A stretch of 64,000 nucleotides of DNA. It comes from Flectonema sp. DT1601. Its lineage: Eukaryota; Euglenozoa; Diplonemea; Diplonemida; Diplonemidae. The DNA is taken from assembly GCA_964019425.1 (NCBI GenBank), contig OZ025860.1, positions 516,454-580,453 of the forward strand. The letters are read 5' to 3'. Shown one piece after another: positions 10,562 to 20,960 of this stretch (position 1 is its first letter; the number at the start of each line of letters is the position of its first letter). A program made the translations under genes and the position numbers. Below the pieces are notes generated by a model. The model saw only the letters and a program-made list of their open reading frames with translations, did not search any database and was not told the DNA's origin.

Positions 10562-12793
10562 ATGGTTCAATTTCGTACTAAATGGTTGCTAGTCACAGCA
10601 GGACTTGTCTCAACGCTCTCATCATTCTGTGGAGGGTTTTTAATGTACCATGAAGGGCTGCGAGTGTTGGAGAAGACTGTTGAAGAAGTCGGTCGTGCTG
10701 ATGCTCAAGCGATGGATCGAGAGGTGAGACGTGCACTCAAGACGGTGCGACAGACGTTATTGAAATATCAAGAAGTGACTTCGAGGTTCAACAACTTTAC
10801 TGAATTGGCAGACTTTACGAAATGGTTTCTTGCTCATACCCTTCCAGAAATACACAACGCATTCGTTCTTGAAGGCGTTCGATTGGAAGGTCTTCATCTG
10901 ACAGACGAGAGCAAACACTTTTCGGAGTATATTTGGATCGATCCTCTCAAGGATGGTAGTCGAATGTTCACATATGCAGCAATCCCAAACGATCCACTTT
11001 GTGGTCCAGCTTGTAGTGTTGTTTATAATTTAAGTACTGAAACAGGTCTTCGCGAAACAAATATCTTCAACTTAACATTTGACGGGTTTCCACATGAAAA
11101 CTTTGCTGGTTACTTAAGTAGAGATGTCAAACCAGGTGACAGCTGGTGGTCAAGTTCACAAGTATGGTTTTCAATAGACGATACGCCTTATGTGTACATG
11201 CCACGTAAAATGTTGTTGCCACCGATGGAGGCTGGTTTCTTTAAAGACATGTCGCTGGTCTTTTCAGTCGAGCTTTCAACATACCCAATTGAAGAGTTTA
11301 TGGTGCAGTACAACACTGATGCAGAAATGATGGTGACTCATCTCAACAACGGTATCAATAGTAACCTTGTTGCTGCCAATTTCCCTGCGGGTCAACTTGA
11401 TCCGAATTGCAAACAAGATTTTGACTTTTCAATTATTGGTGACGTTGAACGTTGTATGAAGACACTGGCACACATTGACCCTTCACAAGCAGAAGTCGCA
11501 ATCGCTTTAAATAATTCACTCGACTGGAAATTTGAACGTCACGCTGGTTACTTCACACTTCGATCAGAAGTCTTCACAGCTTCCAAATTTGACGCTGCCA
11601 GTTCGCTGTATCTAATCTGGTTGAGGTCTACTCAGAAAATTAAAGACGAGATGAGTTCAGCTCTTCACTTATTTATTGGATTCTTAGCCGGAATTATTGT
11701 GTTTGATATTCTTATGGGAGCAGCTGAAATATATCTCGTTGCGAAACCGGTGATCGCGTTGGCGATTGCTACTCAAAGTCTTCAGACGATGGATTTAGAT
11801 TGCGCTGAAAGGTCTCTTATCGTAAAAGATAAAGTTGTTGCTATTTATGAAATCGAACAATTGAGATTTGGATTGGCATTTGCAGTTCAACGTCTTCGGG
11901 AATATAAATCGTTTTTGCCGACAACTCTTTTCGCAGAGACGGACTCGTCAGAGTCAGCGTCAGAGAGTGGAAACCAATCAAAGATGTCTCCCTCTACAGG
12001 GATGTCGTCAAGAACTCATTCAAAGTCTGCTCGAGTGATTGGAAAGAACTTGACTTCACTCGGTCTCAACAATTCGAAACACGCGGGTGTTTTAGTTGAC
12101 ATCCTCTCAGACTCACCAAGTGTCGTTAGAAAGGTTCCCGCTGTTGAAGTTTTAACATTTTTCGAACACGAATCTAAAAACACCAGAGGACAGCTTCACG
12201 GATTCACTTCTCTTTGTTTCAATACTTTCTTTATCACGTGGGGAGGTGCTAGTCGTAATGAGTTGGCATTGAGATTCTGTTTTCTAATTAAACAGATGCC
12301 TCAGATTACGAAATCGATTGCAATGTCGAGTAGCTCAAAATGGATGGCAGGAAACATTGGTACGAAGACTTACAGAGGATTCAGTCTTCAGGGAATTGTT
12401 ACGGAGAATCTGTTGAAGAGTTTAGCTTTCTCATCTTATGCAGCTCGTCTTGGTGAGCAAACTATTATAATTCCGGCTAGCAGTGCGAGTGAGCTTTCTT
12501 CTGTTGGTATTGCCGTGCCTGTGGGTCAGGTACGTCACTTAGAAAAGGTCACGCGTGTCTCTGAGATGGTGAAGCTCAAGGGATGTGATTCTGGTGAATG
12601 GATGTACCACTGTGATCAACCAGACGAAGAAGAAATGACTCTCGAAAGTAAGGATTTCGACATCAATAAATTTAAACCAACGACAGGTCTTCAAGGTAAG
12701 CTGTTGGAGTTGTCATCAAAGACACAAGTAGAGGATTCGATGGATATCTTTTCTATCAACTTGGCACCTGACGGATACATTTGTAGAGAATAA
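10562..12793 (+). CDS. Two-pass membrane receptor with degenerate nucleotide cyclase domain (copy 1)
   Basis: 743 residues. The start is fixed by the paralogue, which begins with the same MVQFRTKW. A membrane segment at about 8-30 is followed by an extracellular sensor-like domain (35-360) with paired cysteines, a second membrane segment (about 366-390), a HAMP-like linker (QTMDLDCAERSL...) and a cytosolic region. Residues of about 505-690 fit a class III nucleotide cyclase: GVLVDILSDS for the first metal-binding strand, SLCFNTFFITW at the place of the usual 'VGDSFMVAF', AGNIGT for 'GNVGS', then FSLQGIVTEN. The second metal Asp is Asn, so cyclase activity is doubtful; a regulatory pseudo-cyclase is more likely. 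Between linker and cyclase lies a Ser-rich stretch. The ligand is unknown. Alternative: another alpha/beta domain, since the match is only motif-level. Confidence 0.75.
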   Translation: MVQFRTKWLLVTAGLVSTLSSFCGGFLMYHEGLRVLEKTVEEVGRADAQAMDREVRRALKTVRQTLLKYQEVTSRFNNFTELADFTKWFLAHTLPEIHNAFVLEGVRLEGLHLTDESKHFSEYIWIDPLKDGSRMFTYAAIPNDPLCGPACSVVYNLSTETGLRETNIFNLTFDGFPHENFAGYLSRDVKPGDSWWSSSQVWFSIDDTPYVYMPRKMLLPPMEAGFFKDMSLVFSVELSTYPIEEFMVQYNTDAEMMVTHLNNGINSNLVAANFPAGQLDPNCKQDFDFSIIGDVERCMKTLAHIDPSQAEVAIALNNSLDWKFERHAGYFTLRSEVFTASKFDAASSLYLIWLRSTQKIKDEMSSALHLFIGFLAGIIVFDILMGAAEIYLVAKPVIALAIATQSLQTMDLDCAERSLIVKDKVVAIYEIEQLRFGLAFAVQRLREYKSFLPTTLFAETDSSESASESGNQSKMSPSTGMSSRTHSKSARVIGKNLTSLGLNNSKHAGVLVDILSDSPSVVRKVPAVEVLTFFEHESKNTRGQLHGFTSLCFNTFFITWGGASRNELALRFCFLIKQMPQITKSIAMSSSSKWMAGNIGTKTYRGFSLQGIVTENLLKSLAFSSYAARLGEQTIIIPASSASELSSVGIAVPVGQVRHLEKVTRVSEMVKLKGCDSGEWMYHCDQPDEEEMTLESKDFDINKFKPTTGLQGKLLELSSKTQVEDSMDIFSINLAPDGYICRE

Positions 12794-14647
12794 CATTTCA
12801 TGTAACTGAGTACCTACATTATTTGTGAACACTCTCTCTTTCTCTCTCTTTCTCTCTTTGTCTGTTACTGTTTCTTTCTGAGACAGTTTGATTAGCCAGT
12901 TCACTTTTAATTTTCACCCCCCCCCCCACCCCCGATTTCCTTCCCTTCAATATTTATTATTATAAATAAAGCCAACCATTATTATTTAATCATAGCTAGT
13001 TAGCTGTACTTTCTGACTTCTGTTCTTGAAAGTTTATTATTGTCTTTCTGTCCAAGAGCTGCGTAAGTTGCGTGTTTTCGCTCTAATTAGACGGACCCAG
13101 TTGGTGCCTTTTTTTCTTTCAAGGTTTTTATTCGACGCACAGCATTCTATGTCCTCGTCAAACTGTTTTCTTTATTTTATAATACAATAATATAAAGTCT
13201 TGGTAACGGGGTCTTGGTGGGTTAAAAAAAAAAAAAAGAAACCTGCTGGGAGTTATACTCTAGTTTCATTGAGAATATTATCACTGAGGCAGTCCCTTTT
13301 TTTTAAGGTTTTTTTTCTTCTAATTCTTTCGATTTATATCCGCTGACTTTTGTATTATTGGGTAGCTGGTAAATGGCGACCACACAGTGTGGTCGGTCAA
13401 TGTGATTCTGATTGTAGGTATAAATAAATGCTAAGTTATACTCTCAAGACATTTGACTACTTCACTGAAATAATTAGTTGTGTTTTTTAACTCTAATTGG
13501 ATTAATGTGGTGGTTCCTTTTTTTTCTTTCAAAGTTTTTTTTTATTCTTTCATCCTTTACAGGGTGAATGGTGGTTTTTTTTTATTTTTTTGCTTTTTCC
13601 TTTTTCTTTCTTTTTACACTTTTTTGACATTATTGCTTTTCTACCTAGCTGTTGCTGCCACAACATTTTAGCTGAATTGTTTTTGAGGCCATGGGTTTTT
13701 ATTGTATAAGAAATTTTGATATTGCCGCACTGATGAAGAGAGACTTTAATTTGAAAAACATAAAGGAGAAGGGTTTCCATCCTTCTGCTGAAGGAACAAA
13801 TGAAGCGATAACAAAATGAAGAAAATATAATTGGACGTTGTTTGATAGCAATCAGTGAACCATTCCTGTGATTGCTGTCGTTCTTCTCACTTTTTCTTTG
13901 CGCTCCCTCTGATGATTGAACTGGTCTTCTTGACTCATCTCTACCCCCGATTCCGTCCCTTTTTTTAAAAAAAAACTTTTTTTTTTTCTGTTATTTCTTT
14001 CCGGGGGTTTTATGTGATTGAAAAAATCAGTTCCGCTAATATAACACTTCCCTACCCACCACGGGTGGTGTGATGTAAGGGGTGAGGCCTTGACACAAAC
14101 TTTCCAACTGCAATATTCGAAAATGCAAAGACACCCTCATGCTGAGTCTTAAAGCCGTTGTCCAACGAAATTGAATGACCAGAAAAGGTGAAAAAAAAAA
14201 GAAACTGTTAAATGTCAGGACCCTAAATCCCTAAAGAGAAATCCCCCTTTTCATTTTTGGATGGGACATTTCCTCCCTTTTTTTTTTTCTTTTTTTTTCC
14301 TTGTGACTTGTTGCAGTCCCTCAAATTAAAATAATTACACAGCAGCCAGTTGATTTCCCCCCTCCTTTTTTTTTTTTTTTTTTTTTTTTTTAATTCCTCT
14401 CTTTTTTTTGTTGACCAATTTTGTGCTGATGTTACTCCTCTCGTTACTTCTTAACGAGGCTTCCTGGGTAATTCTTTCAACCTTCGTAGAGACAGCTACT
14501 TGATGTGCCATGCACGTCAGTTTCGCTAGGATGAAAGACGCAAATAAAAAAACGGCCAGTTTCAAACATATTATTTTTGTTATGTGATGCATTACTTGTG
14601 GTTATTAATCGTCATTTAGGGCAGTTCTGAACAACGACAACAAAAAA
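12794..14647. other. 1.85 kb spacer between the receptor paralogues
   Basis: No gene supported. It holds C- and T-runs, a perfect 9-base inverted repeat (CGACCACAC/GTGTGGTCG, 13377-13395), a smaller CACCAC/GTGGTG hairpin near 14058 and a T-run of about 20 near 14370. ATTTAG ahead of GGCAG near 14620 could serve as an acceptor for the second receptor. Confidence 0.55.
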
Positions 14648-16885
14648 ATGGTTCAATTTCGTACTAAATGGTTAGTAGTCACAGCAGGACTTGTCTCAAC
14701 GCTCTCATCATTCTGTGGAGGGTTTTTAATGTACCATGAAGGGCTGCGAGTGTTGGAGAAGACTGTTGAAGAAGTCGGTCGTGCTGATGCTCAAGCAACT
14801 GACCGAGAAGCGAAACGGAATTTTAAGAGAGTAAAAGAGACTTTAATGAAATATCAAGAGATTGTAACCAAATTCAACGACTTTAATAGTGGCTATGACT
14901 TCTCTGCTTGGTTCTTGGCACACGCACTTCCAGAACTACACAACGGACGAGTCCTTGAAGGCGTTCGCTTTGAAGGTCTTCATCTGACGAACAGCAGCAA
15001 ACACTTTTCAGAATATATTTGGATCGATCCTCTAAAGGAAAACCAACGGATGTACGTCTACGCAAGAATACTACCGGATGAGCCATGCGCCCCTGCTTGT
15101 CGTGTTGCATACAATCTTGACCCTTCCTCTGGTAGCAAGATCCATAATATATGCAACCTTACTTTTCAAGGATACCCAGATGATGTAATCGAAACGTACA
15201 ACGAGAGAAATCTAAAGATTGGCGATAGCTGGTGGGATGACGCACAGGCGTGGTTTTCAATAGACGATACTCCATATGTATTTATACCTTACAAGTTAAT
15301 GCTACCGTCTATTGACACTGGAATTTTCAAAGATGTGATCCTGACATTTTCAATTGAACTTTCAACATATCCTTTTGAAGAGTTCATGTTACAGTACGAC
15401 ACTGATGCAGAAATGATGGTGACTCACTTAGACGATGGCCTTGCGAGTAAAGTTGTTGCTGCGAATTTTCCTGGAGGTCGACTTGATCCAAATTGCAAAG
15501 AAAAAAACAACTTGGTGCTCATAACTGGAATCCAACGATGTTTAAAAACTTTACGAAACGTATCCTCGTCACAAGCAGAAGTCGCAATCGCTTTAAATAA
15601 TTCACTCGACTGGAAATTTGAACGTCACGCTGGTTACTTCACACTTCGATCAGAAATATTCACAGCTTCCAAGTTGGATATATCTTCTTCACTGTACTTA
15701 ATCTGGATGAGATCTGTACAAAAGGTACAGGACGAGATGAGTTCAGCTCTTCACTTATTTATTGGATTCTTAGCCGGAATTATTGTGTTTGATATTCTTA
15801 TGGGGACAGCTGAAATATTTCTCGTCGCGAAGCCGATGGTCGCGTTGGCGATTGCTACTCAAAGTCTTCAGACGATGGATTTAGATTGCGCTGAAAGGTC
15901 TCTTATCGTAAAAGATAAAGTTGTTGCTATTTATGAAATCGAACAATTGAGATTTGGATTGGCATTTGCAGTTCAACGTCTTCGGGAATATAAATCGTTT
16001 TTGCCGACAACTCTTTTCGCAGAAGAATCTGACCCACCGAAGTCAGCGTCAGAGAGTGGAAACCAATCAAAGATGTCTTCTTCGACCGGCAGGTCATCAC
16101 GATCTAAATCCGACCGAGTGATTATAAAGGATTTGACTTCACTTGGTCTCAACAATTCGAAACACGCGGGTGTTTTAGTTGACATCCTAGAGACTCCTAA
16201 TGCCTTACGAACAGTTCCTGCGATCGAAGTTTTAACATCAATCGAAAGCGAATCTAAAAACACCAGAGGACAGCTTCACGGATTCACTTCTCTTTGTTTC
16301 AATACTTTCTTTATCACGTGGGGAGGTGCTAGTCGTAATGAGTTGGCATTGAGATTCTGTTTTCTAATTAAACAGATGCCTCAGATTACGAAATCGATTG
16401 CAATGTCGAGTAGCTCAAAATGGATGGCAGGAAACATTGGTACGAAGACTTACAGAGGATTCAGTCTTCAGGGAATTGTTACGGAGAATCTGTTGAAGAG
16501 TTTAGCTTTCTCATCTTATGCAGCTCGTCTTGGTGAGCAAACTATTATAATTCCGGCTAGCAGTGCGAGTGAGCTTTCTCCTGTTGGTATTGCCGTGCCT
16601 GTGGGTCAGGTACGTCACTTAGAAAACATTATGCGTGTCTCTGAGATGGTGAAGCTCAAAGGATGTGATTCTGGTGAATGGATGTACTACTGCAATCAAT
16701 CAAATGAAGAAGAAATGACTCTCGAAAGTAAGGATTTCGACATCAATAAGTTTAGGCCAACGACAGGTCTTCAAGGTAAGCTGTTGGAGATGGCATCAAA
16801 GACACAAGTAGAGGATTCGATGGATATCTTTTCTATCAACTTGGCACCTGACAGCTTCGTATCACGACATGGAAAAGATAGATAG
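14648..16885 (+). CDS. Two-pass membrane receptor with degenerate nucleotide cyclase domain (copy 2)
   Basis: 745 residues, same layout as the upstream copy: membrane segment at 8-30, extracellular domain, second membrane segment near 367-391, HAMP-like linker, Ser-rich linker and a cyclase-like region with VLVDILETP, SLCFNTFFITW and AGNIGT. The metal-site Asn is shared, so both copies lost the same residue before or during duplication. Similarity to copy 1 is patchy: the first 45 codons, the stretch just before and through the second membrane segment, the linker and the last 200 codons are nearly identical at DNA level, while the outer domain is strongly diverged. This suggests different ligands feeding one shared output, with conversion keeping the inner parts alike. 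Confidence 0.75.
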   Translation: MVQFRTKWLVVTAGLVSTLSSFCGGFLMYHEGLRVLEKTVEEVGRADAQATDREAKRNFKRVKETLMKYQEIVTKFNDFNSGYDFSAWFLAHALPELHNGRVLEGVRFEGLHLTNSSKHFSEYIWIDPLKENQRMYVYARILPDEPCAPACRVAYNLDPSSGSKIHNICNLTFQGYPDDVIETYNERNLKIGDSWWDDAQAWFSIDDTPYVFIPYKLMLPSIDTGIFKDVILTFSIELSTYPFEEFMLQYDTDAEMMVTHLDDGLASKVVAANFPGGRLDPNCKEKNNLVLITGIQRCLKTLRNVSSSQAEVAIALNNSLDWKFERHAGYFTLRSEIFTASKLDISSSLYLIWMRSVQKVQDEMSSALHLFIGFLAGIIVFDILMGTAEIFLVAKPMVALAIATQSLQTMDLDCAERSLIVKDKVVAIYEIEQLRFGLAFAVQRLREYKSFLPTTLFAEESDPPKSASESGNQSKMSSSTGRSSRSKSDRVIIKDLTSLGLNNSKHAGVLVDILETPNALRTVPAIEVLTSIESESKNTRGQLHGFTSLCFNTFFITWGGASRNELALRFCFLIKQMPQITKSIAMSSSSKWMAGNIGTKTYRGFSLQGIVTENLLKSLAFSSYAARLGEQTIIIPASSASELSPVGIAVPVGQVRHLENIMRVSEMVKLKGCDSGEWMYYCNQSNEEEMTLESKDFDINKFRPTTGLQGKLLEMASKTQVEDSMDIFSINLAPDSFVSRHGKDR

Positions 16886-18946
16886 TTTTGTGATTACCTT
16901 TTTCTTCTTTATTTAAACCCCGAGTTGTCTGGAAGTTGTTTTGATTTTTTTTTGTCGTTATCTGTCGCAGTCTTGTGGAGTTCTCTCAAGACACTCTTCT
17001 TGTTCTGTCCTAGTAGGTGGTGGATTACAATATTTATAGTCATCACTTCTATGTGGCGGCTGGTTATTTATTTCTCAAACTTGTTTCTTAATTTATCGAA
17101 ATCTTTTACTTCTTCTTCTTCTTCGCACGCTGTCGGTTTTCGTCTTCAATGAGGTCAGTCTGTTCCGCTTTGGATGGCTCCTCGAGCAGCTCTCATTGCG
17201 AACCTGGTCCTAGAGGGAGGTCTGTTTCTTGCTCCTCAGACCGTCGTGACAGACTAAAGCAGTAACAAAGCCTGCTGGTTCTCAGCCAGCAGTGAAGCTA
17301 CGATATTGTTGTGAGTGATTTATCTTTTCTTGTTTTTAAAAATTTAATTTTTTTTTTTTTCACTTTATCGTACTATTCTTTATGAGTCAGAAGTGAATAA
17401 TTAAGTTGTTTGTCCTTCTTCTGGTTTTATTTTACGGGATAATGTTTTTTCTCTATTTTCCCTTCCCTCCTTTCCCTTAAGATCTAATTTGCGAAGGTGG
17501 TGTTCCACAAGACTACTTCCAGTCTTCGGAGTCGACTATTTACTTCAAAAGACTGATTTCATAAAACGATTATCTTCCTCATTCGTCTTCTTCTTCACTT
17601 GCTGTGAATTGCTAGTATTTCTATGTTGGCTTCAGTTTTTGATTTCCTCATCTGCCTGGTTGTCTGATAACTCTTTCGTATTGAAAACATGTTTAGGATA
17701 ATTGTGGTGGCTTACTTATTACTTTCTCTCTCTCTCTCTTTGTTTAATATTTTCTGCCCAAACAGAGACTGATATTCTTTTGTTTTTTGCAGAGATGTCT
17801 GCTTGCCTTGTCATGTCATGTTCGTCGTCTTTCTTTTTTAAAAATATTCTGTGTTGTTGAGGCTGTTGGCAGCACATATAAACTCAGTTTTTTTTTTCTT
17901 CTCCCTCTCAAAAAAAAAAAAGTTTTAATTTACTGGATAAGGTGGAAAGCTGACAATGGTATGCTGTGTTCAGGATACCTGTCAGCCAATGCTCTTAACT
18001 GGATTAGGTCTACTTACATTGCTGTTGTCTCGTAGCTCACGACTTAACCTTTTGTTTGCAATCAGCGATGTGCGATACGTAGATTAGTAGACTTCTTTAT
18101 ATTTAATTACAGTATTGAGTTACCCCCCTCTCGTCCTTTTATGTCTTTTGATGGATATTTGTTGTGATCTAGTTCCCTGGATTAGGTTCTTCCTACTACC
18201 GCAGTATTGGGGACCCCTCAGAAGAGCCACCCGGTACTCTTTGAGTGTCTACCCGAACCGATACTCGGTGGTCTGATGGACTTGATAACCATCTAACTGA
18301 TTAGTGATTCTAACTAATTCTAACTAGTTGGTTGTATTTTATAAAATCAAACAATTATCCTCCTCCCCCCTTCCTTTTTTCAATTTTCCTTTCAGCTTGG
18401 AGCCTCAAAAAAAAAAAAAAAAAAAGGAAATAAATTTACCCCCCTTCGCCCTTTTTGCTGCTCGTTATGAATGTCGATATTTCTATGTTGGCTTCAGTTC
18501 TGTTTGACTGGTTGTCTGGGAAACTTTTAAATTTATTTATTTTTAAACTCTACTTCATATTCATTCAGATGATATCAAAATATGAACACATCGTAGAAGT
18601 TGAGGTACTTATTAAAAATTGTACTTAAAAAAGAGGCAAAAAAAAAAACTAGATTTTTTTTTATATTTTTGTGAAACAGAAAGAAAAGGGGGGATGGGAG
18701 TAAATCGATAGATAACGGGGTGAAAGGACCCCATCCATGGGGACGCTCAACTTGTAGCGTGTGGCACCGAATCCCCGTATTCGACAGCACGTATGAAATT
18801 ATATTGATACCAACTGTTGGTCTTTTTACACGGAAACCAGGAAACGAAGTCCTCCAAAGTTAGTTGTAGCCAGTCTTTATGTAAACTTTATTGCAATCAA
18901 TTTATCCTTCTAATCAGTTTTTGTTACATAAATGGAATAATAAAAT
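16886..18946. other. 2 kb spacer with repeat and rRNA-like scraps
   Basis: No gene supported; small open frames look random. Visible items: a short run resembling LSU rRNA around 17240 (CAGACCGTCGTGACAGACT) followed by a 7-bp perfect hairpin CTGCTGG/CCAGCAG at 17272-17292; a segment at about 18000-18035 shared with 40850-40885; a segment at 18190-18290 shared with 36355-36450; A-runs near 18410; and a pyrimidine-rich CTAATCAG near 18917 before the next start. Confidence 0.5.
18190..18290. repeat. Dispersed repeat family B, copy 1
   Basis: GAAGAGCCACCCGGTACTC followed by TTTGAGTGTCTACCCGAACC and CTCGGTGGTCTGA is matched in order at 36378-36435 by GAAGAGCTACGTCGGTTCTC, TTTGAGCGTCTGCCTAACT and TTTGGTGGCCTGA. 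Similarity with compensating-looking changes suggests a structured element or an old mobile fragment, but the origin is unknown. Confidence 0.5.
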
Positions 18947-20869
18947 ATGCTTCAGAAAGACCAGTTTGTTGATAGTCTGAAGAGCGCATTCGTTCCATCA
19001 GCCGTACGAAAACTGTATTCAGAAGATGAGGAGCCTGTCGGAGTAGAGTCTGAGATAGAAGCGGTTGTTGGACAAATATTAAAATTACACGCCACTCCTC
19101 CTTTTATGACTTTACATGGACCGCCAGGAGGGGGTAAAAGTAGTGTTGTGAGAGCTGCTCTCAAAAGAGTTTTGAGAATAGTCCTACCAAGGGCTAATAG
19201 TGATATAGAGTGTCCAGTATGCCTTCGTCGAATGTGGGAATGCAATAGTGAGTTTTCAGTTATTAGAATTAGTGATCCAGCGAGTGCTAACGAAGGTCTG
19301 CGTGCGATTGAAAATTATTTTCAACTCCATCAAATCGACTGCGAGATACCTGACGAAGTCAGAGGTGTGTCTGATCGAAGACGACATTTATCAAAAACAC
19401 TGAAGAGTTGTACGAAACGATTAGTAATTTGGTTGTCTTCTCTACAAGTTGCTAATCTGAAGGCATTAGAAACTTTTCTTTATTTCATGACAGACCTCCT
19501 CCACTCAGAAGATATCGTAAAGAAGGTAACCATCCTAATCGAAACCCACGACCGTCTTCGCGATATCGACGCCCGAATCGTCTCTCGTCTGAGTACCCAC
19601 GTACTCCCCATCAGGTCATTTTCACCAAAAACTGTTGCTCTCTACGTCTCTTCTAGACTGTCTTTCACTCCTTTGGATGTTACAGTTTTCGGTCCCCAGT
19701 TCGGTTCTCACTCAGTTCATTTTTTTGACTATACCTGTCCTAGTGACGTTTCCATGATTTGCGGTGAAGTCGCATATACGAAAGCGAGATCATCCACAAC
19801 AGCTGTTATTGTTTCTGTATTGACGCTGAGCAGCAGCGGAAATCCACATTTTGTAAACCTAGAAGGGAAGGTGAAGGGACTACAAGCGGGGACATTAACG
19901 ACTTTAAAACGTGTTTTATGGCCTCCAAAAGATAATAAAATAGTGACAATCAGACTGTACTGTTCTACGTCAGATCTCACTGATGTGATTGGAGTGAGGT
20001 TGGGTACTAAAAGGGTTTGTGATGAACAACTAAAATGTAAAGAACCGAAAAAGAATTACAGCGCTTCCTGGAATAGCGTCGTTGCTAAAATGTGTCAGTC
20101 GAATATGTTTTTAGATTCTCTCGTGAAATACGGAGATTTCTCATCAGTGGCGTCATTATTATGTAATTGGTTGGTAGGTGTTCAATCACTGTTAGTGAAA
20201 GAGGACGTGCCAAGGTTTTGGCCTCAGCATAAAAATCATTTTAAACAGGTTGACGCTCTTGCTCGAATCTTCACATTTCACTTCTACTCAACTCACAGAT
20301 TCGGAAGAGACGTCGTTCCTAAAGAAATATCATTGCAATCACTACAAACTGACTACAGCGTCAGTACGAATGTGAGTACTATTTTAGAGAGAGCAAGCAA
20401 TTTATTGTTTTTAAAAGTTTCAGGTGGAGTCCTGCATTCTGGTCTACGCGAAGTTACCAACTCTCAACTAGTGTTACTCTGCCTGCTGGTAGCTCAGTCT
20501 ACTAATACAGAAAAGGATATCCTCAAAGGGGGTAAACTCATTCCTAATGTTGGCGTTGAGGTAATTCCGTCAAGAGAAAGTCCTCTTTATGTAAAAATAT
20601 TAAAGAATTCAGTGACTGGTAAACAGCCATCAATCGACTTTACTTATCTTTTTGAATCAGATCTCCAGCAGTTGTTGTCGACTAGATTGCTGGTGTCGTT
20701 TGGATGTAGTCAAAGAAAACTTTTAGAAAGTAAAGTTTTGATAAATATCGAAAGAGTAGCCCTGATTCACCATCTGAGGTGTCAGAGAGACGTTGGATCG
20801 GAGTCCACATGTTCTGAAGAGGTTCTCAGTATACTCGATTTAGATCAGAACTTAGCAATGTTTGAATAG
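18947..20869 (+). CDS. AAA+ ATPase, Orc4-like
   Basis: 640 residues, intronless. Walker A is clear at about 59-68 (GPPGGGKSSVV). The following AAA+ core has an internal insert with a CPVC pair (about 88-100). The Walker B strand reads KRLVIWLSSLQ and lacks the expected acidic residue. The next conserved block ILIETHDRLRDIDARIVSRLS matches the Orc4 pattern 'TCRLD..E.L.KRV.SRFS', which includes the sensor/arginine finger area. The rest would be a lid plus a winged-helix region (LVLLCLLVAQS). Orc4 is a subunit of the nuclear origin recognition complex that loads MCM. The assignment is by motif order and the family is divergent in protists; an Orc1/Cdc6-related or other AAA+ protein is possible. 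The gene is followed 91 bases later by a small unknown gene on the same strand. Confidence 0.5.
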   Translation: MLQKDQFVDSLKSAFVPSAVRKLYSEDEEPVGVESEIEAVVGQILKLHATPPFMTLHGPPGGGKSSVVRAALKRVLRIVLPRANSDIECPVCLRRMWECNSEFSVIRISDPASANEGLRAIENYFQLHQIDCEIPDEVRGVSDRRRHLSKTLKSCTKRLVIWLSSLQVANLKALETFLYFMTDLLHSEDIVKKVTILIETHDRLRDIDARIVSRLSTHVLPIRSFSPKTVALYVSSRLSFTPLDVTVFGPQFGSHSVHFFDYTCPSDVSMICGEVAYTKARSSTTAVIVSVLTLSSSGNPHFVNLEGKVKGLQAGTLTTLKRVLWPPKDNKIVTIRLYCSTSDLTDVIGVRLGTKRVCDEQLKCKEPKKNYSASWNSVVAKMCQSNMFLDSLVKYGDFSSVASLLCNWLVGVQSLLVKEDVPRFWPQHKNHFKQVDALARIFTFHFYSTHRFGRDVVPKEISLQSLQTDYSVSTNVSTILERASNLLFLKVSGGVLHSGLREVTNSQLVLLCLLVAQSTNTEKDILKGGKLIPNVGVEVIPSRESPLYVKILKNSVTGKQPSIDFTYLFESDLQQLLSTRLLVSFGCSQRKLLESKVLINIERVALIHHLRCQRDVGSESTCSEEVLSILDLDQNLAMFE

Positions 20870-20960
20870 AAGTGACCTGATGGAGTTAACTCAACCTGTT
20901 TGACCTTTTCATAATTAGTTTTATGCTCTTTAACATATTCTCTCTTAGACAGGTCTCTCT

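Noticed and set aside
17860-17885. GGCAGCACATATAAACTC resembling the 5' end of U6 snRNA
   Set aside because: Only about 15 bases fit; the ACAGAGA box and the rest of U6 are absent, and T-run follows at once.
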